This document shows positions 44,582-54,528 of a stretch of 64,000 bases of DNA, piece by piece. Each line of letters starts with the position of its first letter. Position 1 is the stretch's first letter. Position numbers and translations under genes: made by a program. Origin of the DNA: Prochlorococcus sp. AG-347-N23 (GTDB lineage: Bacteria > Cyanobacteriota > Cyanobacteriia > PCC-6307 > Cyanobiaceae); NCBI GenBank assembly GCA_003281125.1, contig QCCW01000002.1, forward strand, positions 1 to 64,000, given 5' to 3'. The notes under the pieces are model-generated. The model did not search any database, was not told the origin of the DNA, and saw only the letters and a program-made list of their open reading frames with translations.

Positions 44582-45538
44582 ATGAAAGAAGTTTCCAAAA
44601 ATGGTCACTTCACAATAGATTTGCCAAGCTCTGATGCTGCTACAGCACTATCTGGCCCAGGTAATTCTTTTTTAAAAAAGTTTGAGTCTTTAACTGGAGT
44701 TTCTTTAACCATAAGAGGCTTACAACTTGAGATGAACGGTGTTATATCTAAAATTGAAAGGGCCTCAGCATTAGTAGAACTAACAAGACCAATTTGGGAA
44801 CAAGGGTTAGAAGTTCCAGAGGTAGATCTAAAAGCGGCTTTAAGTTCTCTAAATATGGGAGAATCATCTACACATGCTGAACTTGGGAAAAAAGTTCTTG
44901 CGCGTTCAAAAGAAGGAAGATATTTAAGGCCAAGAACTATAAAGCAAAAAGAGTATGTTGAATCAATTGAAAATTTTGATCTTACTTTCGCAATTGGTCC
45001 AGCAGGCACTGGTAAGACATTTTTGGCTACTGTTTGCGCGGCAAGACTATTGAACGAGAAAAAAATAGAAAAAATTGTTTTAACAAGACCAGCTGTAGAA
45101 GCTGGAGAAAATTTGGGATTCCTGCCTGGAGATTTGCAACAAAAAGTTGATCCATATCTAAGACCTCTTTTTGATTCTTTACATAGTATTTTCGGTTTTG
45201 ATAGAACAAATTCTTTAATTGATAAAGGAATCATTGAAGTAGTACCTTTAGCATTTATGAGAGGCAGAACTTTGGATAACTCTTTGGTTATCTTAGATGA
45301 AGCTCAAAACACAACTTGTTCTCAAATGAGGATGTTTTTAACAAGATTAGGTGAAAGATCAAAAATGGTTGTAAACGGAGATATTACTCAAATTGATTTA
45401 AAAAAAGATCAGGAAAGTGGTCTTATTGAAGCATCAAAAATTTTCTCTGAAACTGAAGGTATAAAATTTTGTTATTTAACTGTCGAAGATGTAGTACGTC
45501 ATCCTTTAGTTCAGAAAATTATTGAGGCTTATAAATAA
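44582..45538 (+). CDS. phoH: PhoH-family ATPase
   Basis: FAIGPAGTGKTFLA, LTRPAVEAGENLGFLPGDLQQKVDPYLRPL, VILDEAQNTT. Confidence 0.96.
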   Translation: MKEVSKNGHFTIDLPSSDAATALSGPGNSFLKKFESLTGVSLTIRGLQLEMNGVISKIERASALVELTRPIWEQGLEVPEVDLKAALSSLNMGESSTHAELGKKVLARSKEGRYLRPRTIKQKEYVESIENFDLTFAIGPAGTGKTFLATVCAARLLNEKKIEKIVLTRPAVEAGENLGFLPGDLQQKVDPYLRPLFDSLHSIFGFDRTNSLIDKGIIEVVPLAFMRGRTLDNSLVILDEAQNTTCSQMRMFLTRLGERSKMVVNGDITQIDLKKDQESGLIEASKIFSETEGIKFCYLTVEDVVRHPLVQKIIEAYK

Positions 45539-45611
45539 CTTTAAAACTCTGGAGATCCGTACCCTGAAATTTTAAAAATCTATTAGAATAAGAACATATT
45601 TTATAAAGAAA

Positions 45612-46349
45612 ATGCCAGCAAGTAGTAATTTCAATCAAGCTATTCGTGAAGCGCAAACCAGTTCAATAGTTGGTCCTAATGTTGTTCAAAAAGCTCTACC
45701 CTACGTCGGTGGAGGAATGGTTCTAACTTCTTTAGGAGTTTTAGCAGGTATCTCGCTAATCGCAACAAATCCTGGGCTTTTCCAACCTCTTTCAATTGTT
45801 GCTTTAATCGCAGAATTGATTTTGTTTTTTATAGCCACAAGCGCTGCAAATAATGCAAATAATGCAAAAGCACTGCCTTTATTAACTGGATTTAGTTTGC
45901 TAACAGGATTCACATTGAGCGGAATAGTCGCTCTAGCAATAGGAACAATTGGAATTGGTTCGGTGGGAACAGCTGCATTAGCTACAGGTATAACTTTTGT
46001 TATTGCCTCTTACACTGGCCAAAGGATGAGCGATAGTGTTGGTCAAGCATTAAGTGGGGTAGTTGGTCTTGGGTTGATAGGACTGCTCATAGCAATGTTT
46101 GTTCAATTAATTGGAGGATTCTTTGCTCCAGGTGTTTTTGGAGGTTCAGGACTCGAATTGATAATTGCAGGATTTGGAACTGTCTTATTTGTTGCGATGT
46201 CTTTCGTGGATTTCTACACAATGCCAAGAAGATATAATGATGATCAATACCTTGCAGGTGCTTTAGGTATGTATTTAACTTATATAAACCTTTTTGTTTT
46301 TATATTGAGATTAATGATTGCTCTCCAAGGAGGAGGGAGAAGAGACTAA
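45612..46349 (+). CDS. Bax inhibitor-1-like membrane protein
   Basis: Seven hydrophobic segments, GSGLELIIAGFGTVLFVAMSFVDFYTMPRR. Confidence 0.7.
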   Translation: MPASSNFNQAIREAQTSSIVGPNVVQKALPYVGGGMVLTSLGVLAGISLIATNPGLFQPLSIVALIAELILFFIATSAANNANNAKALPLLTGFSLLTGFTLSGIVALAIGTIGIGSVGTAALATGITFVIASYTGQRMSDSVGQALSGVVGLGLIGLLIAMFVQLIGGFFAPGVFGGSGLELIIAGFGTVLFVAMSFVDFYTMPRRYNDDQYLAGALGMYLTYINLFVFILRLMIALQGGGRRD

Positions 46350-46372
46350 CAATTACCAAATTCTCTAATTAT

Positions 46373-46402
46373 AAAGCGTAGATTTATTTCTACGCTTTTT
46401 TA
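46373..46402 (+). terminator. Hairpin terminator between convergent genes
   Basis: Perfect 10-bp stem AAAGCGTAGA-TTTATT-TCTACGCTTT then T-rich tail. Confidence 0.88.
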
Positions 46403-46927
46403 TTGGGCGATATCAAAAATTTGTTTTTTTATAAATTCCTTTTGCTCTGAGTCATATTTTAATGAATTATCAAAACTATTTCCCATATTATCTAGGTCTC
46501 TTAGGACTTGATCAACAAACTTTGAAACTGACTTGGTTTCAAGAAGTCTCAAAATAGCTTTACATCTACTTGAAATATTTTCTGATGTTGTCTCATATTC
46601 AAGATTATTATCTTTTCGATGAACAATAATTTGAGCGGAACTCATTATTAAATTTTTTAATACTATTTCTGTTACGGCATCCCCAACTTCGTTCAGTTTG
46701 TAAATTAGTGAAAAAGGAAGTTTATCTAATAAAAAACAATCTCTATCTGATAAAGCGTACGCAAAAAATCCTCTTAGTCCATTTCTTGTTTTAATTAGCT
46801 CTGCAATTCTATCTGCTAAAACCTCTTCGCTGAGTAAATCTCCACCCCACTCTTTACACCATTGAGCGGATATATTTATTGCTTGTATAAAAGAAGCTTC
46901 CTTTAAATTTATGGTTTTTTTTTCCAT
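46400..46927 (-). CDS. Conserved hypothetical protein
   Basis: 175 aa ORF between two well supported genes, Prochlorococcus-like codon usage. Confidence 0.65.
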   Translation of the reverse strand: MEKKTINLKEASFIQAINISAQWCKEWGGDLLSEEVLADRIAELIKTRNGLRGFFAYALSDRDCFLLDKLPFSLIYKLNEVGDAVTEIVLKNLIMSSAQIIVHRKDNNLEYETTSENISSRCKAILRLLETKSVSKFVDQVLRDLDNMGNSFDNSLKYDSEQKEFIKKQIFDIAQ

Positions 46928-46965
46928 TTTTGATCAGAATTTTATTATTGATGCATTAAAAGTCT

Positions 46966-47877
46966 TTGACTAATTATAGATCTGGGTTTGTAACTTTACT
47001 AGGAAGGCCAAATGTGGGGAAATCTACTTTAATAAATAAATTGATTGGAGAAAAAATAACAATTACTTCTCCAATAGCGCAAACTACTAGAAATAAATTA
47101 AAAGGGATACTTACCACAGAAAATGGGCAAATAATTTTTGTCGATACTCCAGGTGTTCATAAACCTCATCATCGTCTTGGAGAGATATTAGTAAAAAACG
47201 CAAAATCTGCAATTAATGGAGTTGATATGGTTATTTTTGTAATTGATTCAAGTGAAAAACCTGGTAGAGGTGATGAATATATATTGAACTTTTTAATCGC
47301 AAATAAAACTGAGTTTATTGTTGCACTAAATAAGTGGGATTTGGTTAATAAAGAATTTAGGAATTTACGATTAGATCAATATAGAAGATTTTTTGGAATT
47401 AATACAAACTTTCAAATTGTAAGTGCTTCTCAAGGAGAAGGATGTTCTGAACTAGTCGATATGGCACTTAATTTTCTTCCAGAAGGACCAAAACTTTATG
47501 GCGAAGAGACGATATGCGACCAACCATTAGATAATTTATTATCTGATTTAATAAGAGAGCAGGTATTAATAAATACAAGAGAAGAAGTCCCTCATAGTGT
47601 TGCAGTAAAGATAGAAAAGATAGAGGAAATGAAAAGAAAAAATGGCAAAAGTTTCACAGCTATTTTGGCTACTATTATTGTTGAAAGATCAACTCAAAAA
47701 GGCATTCTTATTGGAAAGAAAGGTTCAATGTTAAAAATTATTGGTCAGTCAGCACGATCAAATATGTCAAAATTGATTGATGGTCCAGTTCATCTAGAGT
47801 TGTTTGTGAAAGTTGTTCCAAATTGGAGAAAAAAAGAATCAAGATTAGTTGAGTTTGGTTATGAGGAAGATTTCTAG
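46966..47877 (+). CDS. era: GTPase Era
   Basis: GFVTLLGRPNVGKSTLINKLIGEKI, DTPGVHKPHHRLGE, KH domain; TTG start. Confidence 0.96.
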   Translation: MTNYRSGFVTLLGRPNVGKSTLINKLIGEKITITSPIAQTTRNKLKGILTTENGQIIFVDTPGVHKPHHRLGEILVKNAKSAINGVDMVIFVIDSSEKPGRGDEYILNFLIANKTEFIVALNKWDLVNKEFRNLRLDQYRRFFGINTNFQIVSASQGEGCSELVDMALNFLPEGPKLYGEETICDQPLDNLLSDLIREQVLINTREEVPHSVAVKIEKIEEMKRKNGKSFTAILATIIVERSTQKGILIGKKGSMLKIIGQSARSNMSKLIDGPVHLELFVKVVPNWRKKESRLVEFGYEEDF

Positions 47878-48660
47878 ATGAGTATTTTTAAATTTGATGT
47901 AATTACGTTGTTCCCTAAAGCTTTTGAATTAATAAATAATTCAGGGGTTATAACAAGAGCTCTAGATAAGAATTTGATCGATGTAAATTTACATGATTTA
48001 AGAAAATATGGTGTGGGTTCTTATAGACAAGTAGATGATAAGCCTTATGGAGGAGGTGCAGGAATGGTACTAAAACCTGAACCTATTTATAACGCCTATG
48101 AATCAATTAGAAAATCACCTAAAAGTAAAACTTTGTTGATGACCCCACAGGGTAAAGTCCTAAAGCAAAAGGATCTTGCGGGATGGTCCACTTTGAATCA
48201 AATAATAATTATTTGTGGTCAATATGAAGGTTTTGATGAGAGGATTAGATGTTTAGCTGATGAAGAGATATCGATAGGCGATTACGTACTTTCTGGGGGT
48301 GAAATACCCGCTATATCAATAATTAACGGTTTGACTAGATTATTACCAGGAACTCTTGGTGATCCTCATTCCTTAGTGGACGAGAGTCATAATTCTTCTT
48401 TATTGGAATATCCCCAATATACGAGGCCCTTAACTTTTAAAGATATGAAAGTGCCAGATATTTTAGTAAGCGGTAATCATGAAGAGATTAAATCGTGGAG
48501 AAGACGAAAAAGTATTGAAAGAACATTGGAGAGAAGAAGTGACTTGATTTCAAATGAAAACTACAAAAAATATCCACAAAGTAAGAGAATAATAAAAGAA
48601 TATAATCAATTCATGAAATTAAGAATAGGTAATGAATACGATAATTACCCCGACTGGTAG
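47878..48660 (+). CDS. trmD: tRNA (guanine-N1)-methyltransferase TrmD
   Basis: [47 protein letters not shown]. Confidence 0.97.
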   Translation: MSIFKFDVITLFPKAFELINNSGVITRALDKNLIDVNLHDLRKYGVGSYRQVDDKPYGGGAGMVLKPEPIYNAYESIRKSPKSKTLLMTPQGKVLKQKDLAGWSTLNQIIIICGQYEGFDERIRCLADEEISIGDYVLSGGEIPAISIINGLTRLLPGTLGDPHSLVDESHNSSLLEYPQYTRPLTFKDMKVPDILVSGNHEEIKSWRRRKSIERTLERRSDLISNENYKKYPQSKRIIKEYNQFMKLRIGNEYDNYPDW

Positions 48661-48890
48661 TTATAACTGGGTTTTTATATTAAAGTTTGAGTTGCAGATG
48701 GGTTACAAACCAAGTGTCTTAAAACTAACCAAAAATTACAAATCACAAATCAGTTTTAGATAATTATTAAATTTGTAATTTAATCTTAAAAAATATATTG
48801 TATATCTTTCTATATAAGAACTATTATGAATAAACAATCTATGATGCATTCATAAACTTATAGGATTCCTACACAAAATTTTAAAAATCA

Positions 48891-49631
48891 ATGGATTCAA
48901 AAACAAAAATAAGTATATCTAATTGGTCTAAAAGTGAGGAGTCTTATGCTGAGGAGCGAGAAGAATTACTTTCTAAAGTTTCTTCTGGAGAAGTTGCTAA
49001 TGCTCCTTTCGTGTATTCTGAAAGACAATCAATTACATCATCATTAACAAGAATTGATCTCTTTAGAAAAGTTTTAAACAAACAAGGATCAATAGTAGAA
49101 TGTGGAGTTCATAAGGGAAATTCTCTTTTTTTATACCATCATTTATCTTCAATTTTAGAACCTTACAATTTCAACAGAAAAATTATTGGTTTTGATACCT
49201 TTGAGGGATTTAGAAGCATAACAACTAAAGACAATGAAAATCTTAAGACTTCAGATTTTTCAGATACTTCCTATGACGAATTAATGAAATGGTCCTCTCT
49301 CCAAGGCAAAAATAAAGCGGTTAATCATATTGATAAAATTGAATTAATTAAGGGAGATGCAATAAAAACGATCCCAGAATATGTTGCTAATAATCCCCAT
49401 TTAATAATTGCTCTTCTGTATTTAGATTTTGATATTTATGAACCCACTAAAATGGCATTAGAGTATTTATTACCTTTAGTGCCTAAAGGAGGGATAGTTG
49501 GGTTGGATGAGATTAATTGTAAAAAATGGCAAGGTGAAACAATTGCTTTTAAAGAATGTGTGCCTCTGAAAACAGCAAAATTAAAGAAATTTAGTTATGA
49601 CCCTTGGGTTTCATATTATGAAGTTGAATAA
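48891..49631 (+). CDS. TylF/macrocin O-methyltransferase-like SAM methyltransferase
   Basis: IVECGVHKGNSLF, IIGFDTFEGF, LLYLDFDIYEPTKMALEYLLPLVPKGGIVGLDE. Confidence 0.8.
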   Translation: MDSKTKISISNWSKSEESYAEEREELLSKVSSGEVANAPFVYSERQSITSSLTRIDLFRKVLNKQGSIVECGVHKGNSLFLYHHLSSILEPYNFNRKIIGFDTFEGFRSITTKDNENLKTSDFSDTSYDELMKWSSLQGKNKAVNHIDKIELIKGDAIKTIPEYVANNPHLIIALLYLDFDIYEPTKMALEYLLPLVPKGGIVGLDEINCKKWQGETIAFKECVPLKTAKLKKFSYDPWVSYYEVE

Positions 49632-49663
49632 AGTTCTAATTTTTATTTGCCAAATGAATTGCA

Positions 49664-50161
49664 ATGAATAAATTACCTCAACTCCGAATTGGGAATGGAT
49701 ACGATATTCACAGACTAGTAGAGGATAGAGATTTAATTATTGGAGGTGTGAAATTGCATCATCCTGAAAATTTGGGATTGGATGGTCATAGTGATGCTGA
49801 TGTTTTAAGTCACTCAATAATGGATGCATTATTGGGTGCACTTTCACTGGGAGACATAGGAAAGTATTTTCCCCCATCTGATGAAAAATGGAAAAATGCT
49901 GATAGTTTGTTTTTGTTATCAAAAGTAAATGACTTGATAAGACAAGATGGTTGGGAAATAAATAATATTGATAGTGTTCTTGTCGCTGAAAGGCCAAAAA
50001 TTATGCCACATATAAAACCTATGAAAAAAAACATTTCTGAAATCTTAAATATTGATGAAAATTTAATTGGTATTAAAGCAACTACGAATGAAAAATTAGG
50101 TCCAGAAGGCAGAGAAGAGGGTATAAGTTGCCATTCAGTAGTACTACTTGAGAAAAAATGA
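49664..50161 (+). CDS. ispF: 2-C-methyl-D-erythritol 2,4-cyclodiphosphate synthase
   Basis: [59 protein letters not shown]. Confidence 0.97.
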   Translation: MNKLPQLRIGNGYDIHRLVEDRDLIIGGVKLHHPENLGLDGHSDADVLSHSIMDALLGALSLGDIGKYFPPSDEKWKNADSLFLLSKVNDLIRQDGWEINNIDSVLVAERPKIMPHIKPMKKNISEILNIDENLIGIKATTNEKLGPEGREEGISCHSVVLLEKK

Positions 50162-50604
50162 AATTAAATTTAAATTTGAAAAAAAAATTTCAAAGATTTT
50201 GTTTAGGTTTAATATGCTTATTAGTTTTAATTTTTCAATCTGATATTCCAAATTTAAAAGCTCTTACTATGGATAATTATCAAGGTGAAATGGTCATAGA
50301 GGAATTGAGACTTAAAGTCCCTGCCGATGTAAAGGCAGCATGGTTGAATGCTGAAAAAGAAATATGGGAGCCATGGTTATCTTCTCAAGATGGTTTTTTG
50401 GGGAGACAATTATTTTGGGATAAAGAAAAAGAAGAAGCTTTAATATTGGTAAATTGGAAAAGTAAAAAATTGTGGAAAAACATACCAATGTCAGAAGTAA
50501 ATGCAGTCCAACAAAAATTTGAAGATAATGTGAAAGCTGCTCTAAATATAGGAGAAAATCCTTTTAAATTAATTTATGAGGGAGAGTTAGATAAGCAAAG
50601 ATGA
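50158..50604 (+). CDS. Conserved hypothetical, ABM-like (TIGR03792-type) protein
   Basis: N-terminal hydrophobic signal then [34 protein letters not shown]-type domain. Confidence 0.65.
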   Translation: MKLNLNLKKKFQRFCLGLICLLVLIFQSDIPNLKALTMDNYQGEMVIEELRLKVPADVKAAWLNAEKEIWEPWLSSQDGFLGRQLFWDKEKEEALILVNWKSKKLWKNIPMSEVNAVQQKFEDNVKAALNIGENPFKLIYEGELDKQR

Positions 50605-51257
50605 ATTCTGATATCAAGTTTGATTTTCAAAGAAGAGAGAGGCTTGGACTAATTGAGGCTATTTGGGGGCAAGACAAGAGTATTGACCAATTAAAGAGAT
50701 TATCTGAAAGTGTATTAATTAAAAGTGAGGTTGTTTTCATTACAAGGATTAATGGTGAAAAAGCTAATATTCTTTTAGATTTGTATAATGAAGCACGATT
50801 CTATGAAGAAGCAAATTGCCTAATAATTGGGAAAAATTTGAATAAAATAAAAACAAATAAAAAAGTTGCCATAATTTCAGGAGGCTCAAGTGATTTGGCC
50901 GTAACACTTGAAGCGCAATTAGCACTTAAAATTTACGGAGTGAATTGTCAATCTTTTATAGATGTAGGAGTAGCAGGACTTCATCGATTAATGAGTCAGT
51001 TAGAAGAAATTAATAAATTTGATGTATTAATAGTTTGTGCTGGAATGGAAGGGGCTTTGGCAACAGTTGTGGGAGGATTATTGCCACAACCGATAATTGC
51101 AGTACCTGTCTCAGTCGGCTACGGGGTCAGTAAGGATGGGAATGCTGCTTTAAATAGTATGTTGTCAAGTTGTTCTCCAGGTATTGCAGTTATGAATATA
51201 GATAATGGTTATGGAGCAGCAATGGCGGCCCTTAGAATTATTAAAAGTTTTTCCTAA
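50601..51257 (+). CDS. larB: LarB-like / AIR-carboxylase-related protein (CpmA-like)
   Basis: AIISGGSSDLAVTLEAQLAL, VGVAGLHRL, VCAGMEGALATVVGGLLPQPIIAVPVSVGYG. Confidence 0.88.
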   Translation: MNSDIKFDFQRRERLGLIEAIWGQDKSIDQLKRLSESVLIKSEVVFITRINGEKANILLDLYNEARFYEEANCLIIGKNLNKIKTNKKVAIISGGSSDLAVTLEAQLALKIYGVNCQSFIDVGVAGLHRLMSQLEEINKFDVLIVCAGMEGALATVVGGLLPQPIIAVPVSVGYGVSKDGNAALNSMLSSCSPGIAVMNIDNGYGAAMAALRIIKSFS

Positions 51258-51261
51258 TTAT

Positions 51262-51393
51262 TTACTTTTTTTCTATTTCTAAGAGGTTTTCTATCCATAA
51301 ATTAAGTTGTTTTGGAAGCATTCCTTCTTCTCTCATTTTGATTGCTTTTATAACGACCTCTGTATTTACCCATTCTGGAAATCTTTTCGGCAT
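51262..51393 (-). CDS. Small hypothetical protein, 43 aa
   Basis: MPKRFPEWVNTEVVIKAIKMREEGMLPKQLNLWIENLLEIEKK; below ORF-track cutoff. Confidence 0.5.
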   Translation of the reverse strand: MPKRFPEWVNTEVVIKAIKMREEGMLPKQLNLWIENLLEIEKK

Positions 51394-51460
51394 TTATTTA
51401 TATATTAAGTAACTTTAATTTGGTACAAATTTTTATAAAGACAAGATCAAAGTAACAAAT

Positions 51461-51628
51461 TTAATCTTTTATGGTTGATTTTGTACCTAATCTAGAAAGC
51501 TCAGAAGATGTATGTTCACTTTCTACATTTTTTAATCTTTCAATTAACTCAGAAAGATCTTTGTGTGCTAACTCCCCATTTTGCTCCCATTTTAGGGATC
51601 TTGAGTTATTATCGATTTTTTCTTGCAT
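51461..51628 (-). CDS. Small hypothetical protein, 55 aa
   Basis: MQEKIDNNSRSLKWEQNGELAHKDLSELIERLKNVESEHTSSELSRLGTKSTIKD; below ORF-track cutoff. Confidence 0.5.
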   Translation of the reverse strand: MQEKIDNNSRSLKWEQNGELAHKDLSELIERLKNVESEHTSSELSRLGTKSTIKD

Positions 51629-51740
51629 TATAGTGTTAAAGTAATAAGAATATAAAACGAAAAAAGAAAAAATTTGGTTATTGTTTCAAGCCTAAACTTA
51701 AAAAATTATGAAGATTTTTAATATACGAAAATTTTATCTT

Positions 51741-51950
51741 TTAACCACCACCAACTATTGAAACTATTTCTAAATTATCCCCATCTTTAAGTTTCACTTT
51801 TTCCCATTTTATGGAATTAATAATTAAATTATTTAACTCTACGACAATAGTGTTAGGTTTATATCCCATTAAATTAAGAGCTTTAGATAGTAGAGCATTT
51901 TCTTGATCAAGTTCTATTTTTTTTTCTTCCCCATTTACTTTAATTTTCAT
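51741..51950 (-). CDS. thiS: Sulfur carrier protein ThiS
   Basis: Ubiquitin-like 69 aa ending in GGG; overlaps thiE. Confidence 0.93.
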   Translation of the reverse strand: MKIKVNGEEKKIELDQENALLSKALNLMGYKPNTIVVELNNLIINSIKWEKVKLKDGDNLEIVSIVGGG

Positions 51951-52995
51951 GAGACAATTCTTTTAGAATCATAATAGCGTCTTCTTTAGGATCTTCAGAA
52001 TTCATTAATTGGGAAACCAAGGCAACTTTTTTAAACCCATTTCTTTTTAGATATGAAATATTACTCGACTTAATTCCTCCGATTGCAAACCAAGGAATGT
52101 GTAAATCTTTTGTTAATGTTTTGATCTTTTCAATACCTATAGGTTTTTTGTTCTTTTTTGTGGTTGTTTCAAATACTGGTCCTATTCCAATGTAATCACA
52201 ACCCTCTTTAAGAGCATTAGAAATATCAATTTCGTTATTTGCGCTTATACCAATAATTTTTGAAAATCCTAATAATTTTCTTGCGGTTTTTAAGTCTAAA
52301 TCATTTTGTCCAAGATGAATTCCATCAGCATTAGAAGCTAGAGCTATATCAAGTCTGTCGTTAATGATGAACAAAGAATTATATCTATCACATAGATTTT
52401 TAATCTTAATTGCTTCTTGAAGATTATCTTTATCAGTTCCTGTTTTAAATCTATGTTGAATGATTCTTACTCCTGCAATTAAAATCTCTTCAATTATTTC
52501 TAATAAATTGTCCTTTTGATCTGTGATCACATATAAGTCATTTTCTTTTAATATTTCCTCAGAATTTTTATACTTGCTTAAACTTAATAAGTCAATTTCT
52601 ATATTATAAATTTCATATCTAATTTCCGAAGCGATTTTTGAAAGCTCATGATTATGTAGCCTTGAGAATTCTTCTATGACTCTTAATGCTTCTTGAACTC
52701 TGCCTGAATTAGAACTTATAATTTGCTCAGAAGTATTTCTGTTGTCTTGCTCTTTATGGGTCAATCCTTTGCATTTGTCTTCAATATGATTTCTAGATTG
52801 TTTATAAACTTTTAAATGATTTTTTCCCAAAATTTGTCTAAAATTTTTAATCCTTTTTACATATTTTTCTTTGCCTAGACCAAATCTAGCCCAATCCTCC
52901 AGTACTCGTAATCCCTCTCTAGCTCTGTCTAGATTAGCGTCAATAATTTGATAAATTCTTAGATCTTCAGCGTTTGTAGTATTGGAATTCAGCAT
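51940..52995 (-). CDS. thiE: Thiamine-phosphate synthase with cyanobacterial N-terminal domain
   Basis: C-terminal ThiE (LYVITDQ, HRFKTG, DGIHLGQNDLD, GIGPVFETTTK); N-terminal ~140 aa helical domain (ANLDRAREGLRVLEDWARF). Confidence 0.93.
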   Translation of the reverse strand: MLNSNTTNAEDLRIYQIIDANLDRAREGLRVLEDWARFGLGKEKYVKRIKNFRQILGKNHLKVYKQSRNHIEDKCKGLTHKEQDNRNTSEQIISSNSGRVQEALRVIEEFSRLHNHELSKIASEIRYEIYNIEIDLLSLSKYKNSEEILKENDLYVITDQKDNLLEIIEEILIAGVRIIQHRFKTGTDKDNLQEAIKIKNLCDRYNSLFIINDRLDIALASNADGIHLGQNDLDLKTARKLLGFSKIIGISANNEIDISNALKEGCDYIGIGPVFETTTKKNKKPIGIEKIKTLTKDLHIPWFAIGGIKSSNISYLKRNGFKKVALVSQLMNSEDPKEDAIMILKELSHEN

Positions 52996-53002
52996 TTGTA
53001 AC

Positions 53003-53926
53003 TTATTTTTTATCGATTTTGAAAATTCTTAGGGCATTATCTCTATCTTTTTTAATTTGATTAGAAAGTTGATATATATTCTTGAATTGAATTTGAGACC
53101 TAAGCTTTTCAAGTGGTTCTACAAATAGATTTAAACCATATAGATCGATATTCTTATTAATTAAATGAACTTCAACGGCAGATGGCAATAAGGGATTTAT
53201 TGTTGGTTGAGAGCCAAGATTCATAACAGATTCAATTTTTTGGTTGGTATTTTCTATAGTTATCCAAGCTGCGTAGACTCCTTCTCCAGGTAAAAATTTT
53301 CTGCCATCTATTTCAAGATTAGCGGTAGGCCATCCTATACTTTTCCCAATCCCTTTACCTTTAACAACCTTTCCTTTAAAACTATAAGGCCTATTGAGCA
53401 ATTTGAAAGCATTTTTTAGATCACTTTTCTCTAATAAATCTCTTATTCTGCTGCTGCTGATTCTACCTTCTTTATCTTCTAAAATTGGAGTAATTTTTAG
53501 TTTTATGTCGGTATCCTTAATCGTATTTTTTATAGTATTTATGTCTCCACTTCTTCTAAACCCAAATTTAAAATTAGCACCCACAGAAATATTTTTGGCT
53601 TGCAATTGATTTATCAAAATATCTCTTACAAAGATTTCTGCACTTAATTGGGATAGTTCCTTATCAAAAGGAATTAGAACTAATTGTTCAATCCCCAGAT
53701 CTTCAAGAATGGGTAGTTTTTCATAAGGAAGATCAAGTCTAAGGCGCATCTCTTTGTATAGAACTTCTCTGGGATGAGGCCAGAAGCTGGCAATTGTTGG
53801 GGTATATTGATTTTCTTCAACTACACTTTTTATTAACTTTCTGTGGCCAGCATGTAAGCCATCAAAACTTCCAATAGCTATTGAAGTAGGATTCTTAACT
53901 TCAGATGGCGATATTAAAGAGATCAA
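53003..53926 (-). CDS. ribF: Bifunctional riboflavin kinase/FAD synthetase
   Basis: AIGSFDGLHAGHRKLI, SSSRIRDLL, KGKGIGKSIGWPTANLE. Confidence 0.95.
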   Translation of the reverse strand: MISLISPSEVKNPTSIAIGSFDGLHAGHRKLIKSVVEENQYTPTIASFWPHPREVLYKEMRLRLDLPYEKLPILEDLGIEQLVLIPFDKELSQLSAEIFVRDILINQLQAKNISVGANFKFGFRRSGDINTIKNTIKDTDIKLKITPILEDKEGRISSSRIRDLLEKSDLKNAFKLLNRPYSFKGKVVKGKGIGKSIGWPTANLEIDGRKFLPGEGVYAAWITIENTNQKIESVMNLGSQPTINPLLPSAVEVHLINKNIDLYGLNLFVEPLEKLRSQIQFKNIYQLSNQIKKDRDNALRIFKIDKK

Positions 53927-53994
53927 AAGATTACGTGCAATTTTATGTTTTTGATGGCAAATTTGAATAGATTATAGTTTATTCAATCAAATGA

Positions 53995-54528
53995 ATGTCT
54001 GACAAAATTGATTTTCAGTCCCTTTCATTTGGAATGCGGCGCGTTGGATGGATACGCTTTTGGGTTCAATCCATTTTAGGTGTTGTTGTTGCAGCCGTTT
54101 TGCTTTTTTCAAATGTTGTAAATAATAGCGAAGGACAGCTTAGCTTAGCGCCTGGTCTTTCACTTACAACAATATCCTTGATCTTACTACTTTTTAGTCT
54201 TTGGCAAGGGTGGTTAATAGTTAGAACAGGAAGAGCAATCGCAAGCAATGCAAGACCATCAAGAGGGCAAACCAGTAGATTAATAAAAAGAGGACTAATA
54301 GTTGATTTATTTGGGATTTTGTTTGGATTAATTGGATATCAAGCCCTTATGGGAGCACTATTTATACAAGCATCCTCTCAGACGACTGGACAATTAATAA
54401 CAGCGACATCTGACATCCCAATTACTGGACTTGAAATATTATCTGTTCTCAGTAACACACAAGTTATTGCTGCTCATTTTTTTGGACTTTGCTTTTCTTT
54501 ATGGCTTTTAAGGAGGATTTACAAATGA
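53995..54528 (+). CDS. DUF3611-like membrane protein
   Basis: [21 protein letters not shown], four TM; cyanobacterial/chloroplast DUF3611 pattern. Confidence 0.72.
   Translation: MSDKIDFQSLSFGMRRVGWIRFWVQSILGVVVAAVLLFSNVVNNSEGQLSLAPGLSLTTISLILLLFSLWQGWLIVRTGRAIASNARPSRGQTSRLIKRGLIVDLFGILFGLIGYQALMGALFIQASSQTTGQLITATSDIPITGLEILSVLSNTQVIAAHFFGLCFSLWLLRRIYK

Noticed and set aside
44605-45234. 209-aa antisense ORF within phoH
   Set aside because: Fully overlaps a strongly supported gene; Ser/Pro-rich composition typical of shadow ORFs.
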